Below are positions 62,577 to 64,000 of a DNA stretch of 64,000 nt, one piece after another. The position numbers were made by a program, and so were the translations under genes. The notes under the pieces were generated by a model. The model saw only the letters and a list, made by a program, of their open reading frames with translations. It was not told the origin of the DNA and made no database searches. The stretch's first letter is position 1; each line of letters starts with the position of its first letter. This stretch comes from Heyndrickxia ginsengihumi (GTDB taxonomy: Bacteria; Bacillota; Bacilli; Bacillales; Bacillaceae_C): assembly GCF_011008565.1 (NCBI RefSeq), contig NZ_JAAIWK010000012.1:30353-94352 (forward strand). The letters are read 5' to 3'.

Positions 62577-62606
62577 AACCTTTTCGTATATTGAAAAGGT
62601 TTTTCT
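62577..62606 (+). terminator. Intrinsic terminator behind fur
   Basis: AACCTTTTC (62577-62585) pairs with GAAAAGGTT (62593-62601), followed by TTTT. Confidence 0.82.
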
Positions 62607-62752
62607 TATAGAAAAGAAGATTATGAGATCTAAATACGTTTCTGTTTCCTCTGTTTATCGTTCATACATTTCTTATGATAAAAGGTATAAATTCCAGAAA
62701 GTCTGTCATAGCTTGTATAAAGAGAAAGAAAAGCGAAAGGGCGGACAAAGAG

Positions 62753-62974
62753 ATGTTATGGATTAAGCTTACTTTGAAAACATTAAAAATTTTTATTTTG
62801 TTTTCGGTTTGCACTGTACTTTTTTATTATGGAATTTTGTGGGTGAACGAAGAATATGAAAACTATCACCGCTACGATAAACCAGAGGGCACAGCAGTTA
62901 AAGTTAGTACTCAAGCAGATAAAGATCCAAATTGGGTTCATCGTCTTTTATTGTTTTATTCAGATGGGGAGTAA
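62753..62974 (+). CDS. yqzK: YqzK family small membrane protein
   Basis: 73-residue protein (DUF4227 type) with one membrane helix (about residues 12-30) and an extracytoplasmic or cytoplasmic tail with YHRYDKPEGTAVKVS and ending YSDGE, the YqzK family pattern. Function unknown. The ATG at 62753 follows AAAGGGCGG; the frame extends to 62675 without a site. It stops 6 nt before xerD, as in B. subtilis. Confidence 0.88.
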   Translation: MLWIKLTLKTLKIFILFSVCTVLFYYGILWVNEEYENYHRYDKPEGTAVKVSTQADKDPNWVHRLLLFYSDGE

Positions 62975-62980
62975 TCATTT

Positions 62981-63874
62981 ATGAAAGATCAATTGAAAGA
63001 CTTTATTCATTTTTTGGTCGTTGAAAAAGGGCTAGCAAAAAATACAGTCGTTTCCTATGAACGGGATTTAACGAGCTATTTAACATATATGGAGCAAGTA
63101 GAACAAATTTCATCACTGAATGATATTAATAGAGTTCATATCATGCATTTTTTACATTTCTTGAAAACTCAAGGGAAATCTGCAAAAACGCTTGCAAGGC
63201 ATGTTGCCTCCATACGATCTTTCCATCAATTTTTATTGAGAGAAAAAGTGACAGGACAAGATCCTACAGTACATATCGAAACACCACATGCCGAAAGAAA
63301 CTTACCAAAAGTATTAAGTATACAAGAAGTTGAAGCACTGCTAGCAGCTCCAAACGGCAATAAACCTTTAGATATTCGGGATCGGGCAATGCTGGAGCTC
63401 TTATATGCAACAGGTATCCGAGTAAGCGAACTTATTAGCTTAAATTTAGATGATCTTCATTTAACAATGGGGTTCATAAAATGTATTGGCAAAGGAAGCA
63501 AAGAACGAATTATTCCAATCGGCACGACGGCAACAAATGTTATTCAATTATATATACAAGAGAGCAGGCCAAAACTTGTTTCAAAAAAACAAATGTCAGA
63601 TGCTTTGTTCCTAAATCACCATGGAAACAGGTTATCTAGGCAAGGTTTTTGGAAAATCTTAAAAGGACTTGCTAAAAAGGCAAATATAGAAAAAGATATT
63701 ACTCCGCATACGCTTAGACATTCATTCGCGACACATTTAATTGAAAATGGCGCCGACTTAAGAGCGGTTCAAGAAATGCTTGGACATGCTGATATTTCAA
63801 CGACGCAAATTTATACACACGTATCAAAGACAAGATTAAAAGATGTCTATGCAAAATTTCATCCACGTGCTTAA
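62981..63874 (+). CDS. xerD: Site-specific tyrosine recombinase XerD (RipX)
   Basis: Works with the partner recombinase at dif to resolve chromosome dimers. N-terminal SAM-like core-binding domain (about residues 1-90), catalytic domain with Arg in ATGIRVSEL (about 146-154), [11 protein letters not shown] (about 242-252), the second His in [15 protein letters not shown] and the nucleophile Tyr near 277. 297 residues. Complete, with an IS element starting 18 bp behind its stop. Confidence 0.96.
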   Translation: MKDQLKDFIHFLVVEKGLAKNTVVSYERDLTSYLTYMEQVEQISSLNDINRVHIMHFLHFLKTQGKSAKTLARHVASIRSFHQFLLREKVTGQDPTVHIETPHAERNLPKVLSIQEVEALLAAPNGNKPLDIRDRAMLELLYATGIRVSELISLNLDDLHLTMGFIKCIGKGSKERIIPIGTTATNVIQLYIQESRPKLVSKKQMSDALFLNHHGNRLSRQGFWKILKGLAKKANIEKDITPHTLRHSFATHLIENGADLRAVQEMLGHADISTTQIYTHVSKTRLKDVYAKFHPRA

Positions 63875-63892
63875 ATTAGAAAACCGCTGCTG

Positions 63893-64000
63893 TGAACTGC
63901 CCCCCAATTGTTAGACACCATCTAACAGTTGGAGGTGCAGTTTTTCTATGGTTAAATTTACTGCCGAAGATAAATTACAAGCAGTTAAGTGTTACTTAAA
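63893..64000 (+). mobile_element. Left end of an IS3-family (IS150-type) insertion sequence
   Basis: The sequence from TGAACTGC (63893) onward looks like a left inverted repeat, followed by a stem-loop of CAATTGTTAGA with TCTAACAGTTG, the outer AACTGC/GCAGTT pair, and a transposase start. Such hairpins near the end of insertion sequences reduce translation from readthrough transcripts. The element is cut off by the window. Exact boundary and target duplication cannot be seen. Confidence 0.65.
63948..64000 (+). CDS. IS3-family transposase OrfA, N-terminal fragment
   Basis: ATG at 63948 behind GGAGGTG (63931-63937) encodes VKFTAEDKLQAVKCYL before the window ends. This resembles the helix-turn-helix start of IS150-group OrfA proteins (KF-xEdKlxAVkxYL). 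The ribosome-binding site is inside the stem-loop described for the element. Confidence 0.65.
   Translation, partial: MVKFTAEDKLQAVKCYL

Noticed and set aside
1..64000. CRISPR array, tRNA, rRNA or prophage
   Set aside because: No regularly spaced direct repeats, no tRNA-like cloverleaf or rRNA sequence and no phage genes were seen in the window.

Overview
The window is an AT-rich chromosome segment of an endospore-forming member of the Bacillaceae. The evidence is a complete eight-gene spoIIIA operon plus spoIVB, spo0A, spoIIM and mciZ, Bacillus-type ribosome-binding sites with many TTG/GTG starts, and a gene order that follows (from memory) the yqh-yqi-yqj-yqk region of Bacillus subtilis almost gene for gene. 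The species cannot be fixed from this sequence alone. No rRNA, tRNA, prophage or CRISPR array was seen.

Layout. 1-2.0 kb: a Zur-type zinc-responsive region (CobW/ZagA-like GTPase with two Zur boxes, a divergent partial membrane gene) and a membrane-anchored L,D-transpeptidase. 2.3-7.6 kb: spoIIIAA-AH, the mother-cell side of the sporulation feeding channel. 7.9-21.0 kb: housekeeping block accB-accC-yqhY, nusB, folD, xseA-xseB-ispA, dxs-tlyA, ahrC-recN, spoIVB. 21.2-23.2 kb: spo0A with a SigH-type promoter and two 0A boxes, then a glycerophosphodiesterase. 23.6-28.4 kb: lpdV-bkdAA-bkdAB-bkdB, the branched-chain 2-oxoacid dehydrogenase, without ptb/bcd/buk in front. 28.9-32.4 kb: fruR-fruK-fruA fructose operon. 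32.8-35.1 kb: brxB, an aromatic-acid-exporter-type membrane protein, a secreted L,D-transpeptidase, a long palindromic repeat and a tiny Prli42-like gene. 35.3-38.5 kb: a three-gene ydaK-ydaM-ydaJ-like exopolysaccharide operon on the minus strand, with a promoter, a structured leader and an intrinsic terminator ahead of its first gene. 38.7-49.6 kb: yqjE, an orphan CheW, dinB, yueI, zwf, rnz, namA, proC behind a proline T-box, a frameshifted yqjP and yqjQ. 49.9-54.8 kb: a three-LysM GH18 spore-cortex-lytic-type enzyme, yqkD, a yaaN/xpaC pair and yqkE. 55.0-57.6 kb: a minus-strand biofilm module. 58.0-63.9 kb: yqkF, mciZ, nudF, yqxK, spoIIM, fur, yqzK, xerD. The last 110 bp are the left end of an IS3-family element inserted just behind xerD.

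The most interesting part is 55.0-57.6 kb. Reading on the minus strand there is a cyclic-di-GMP-I (GEMM-I) riboswitch, then an unannotated 42-residue SinI-type anti-repressor, then SinR, then a membrane glycosyltransferase whose putative promoter overlaps a perfect GTTCTTTAGAAC palindrome, the SinR operator motif. The aptamer 3' end can alternatively pair in a hairpin covering half of the sinI Shine-Dalgarno sequence. This predicts a circuit in which high c-di-GMP turns on SinI translation, SinI removes SinR, and a polysaccharide synthase is derepressed. A second c-di-GMP-associated exopolysaccharide operon (ydaK-like degenerate GGDEF plus synthase) lies about 17 kb away, with a GTTCTTT half-site near its promoter. 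All functional statements are sequence-based predictions.
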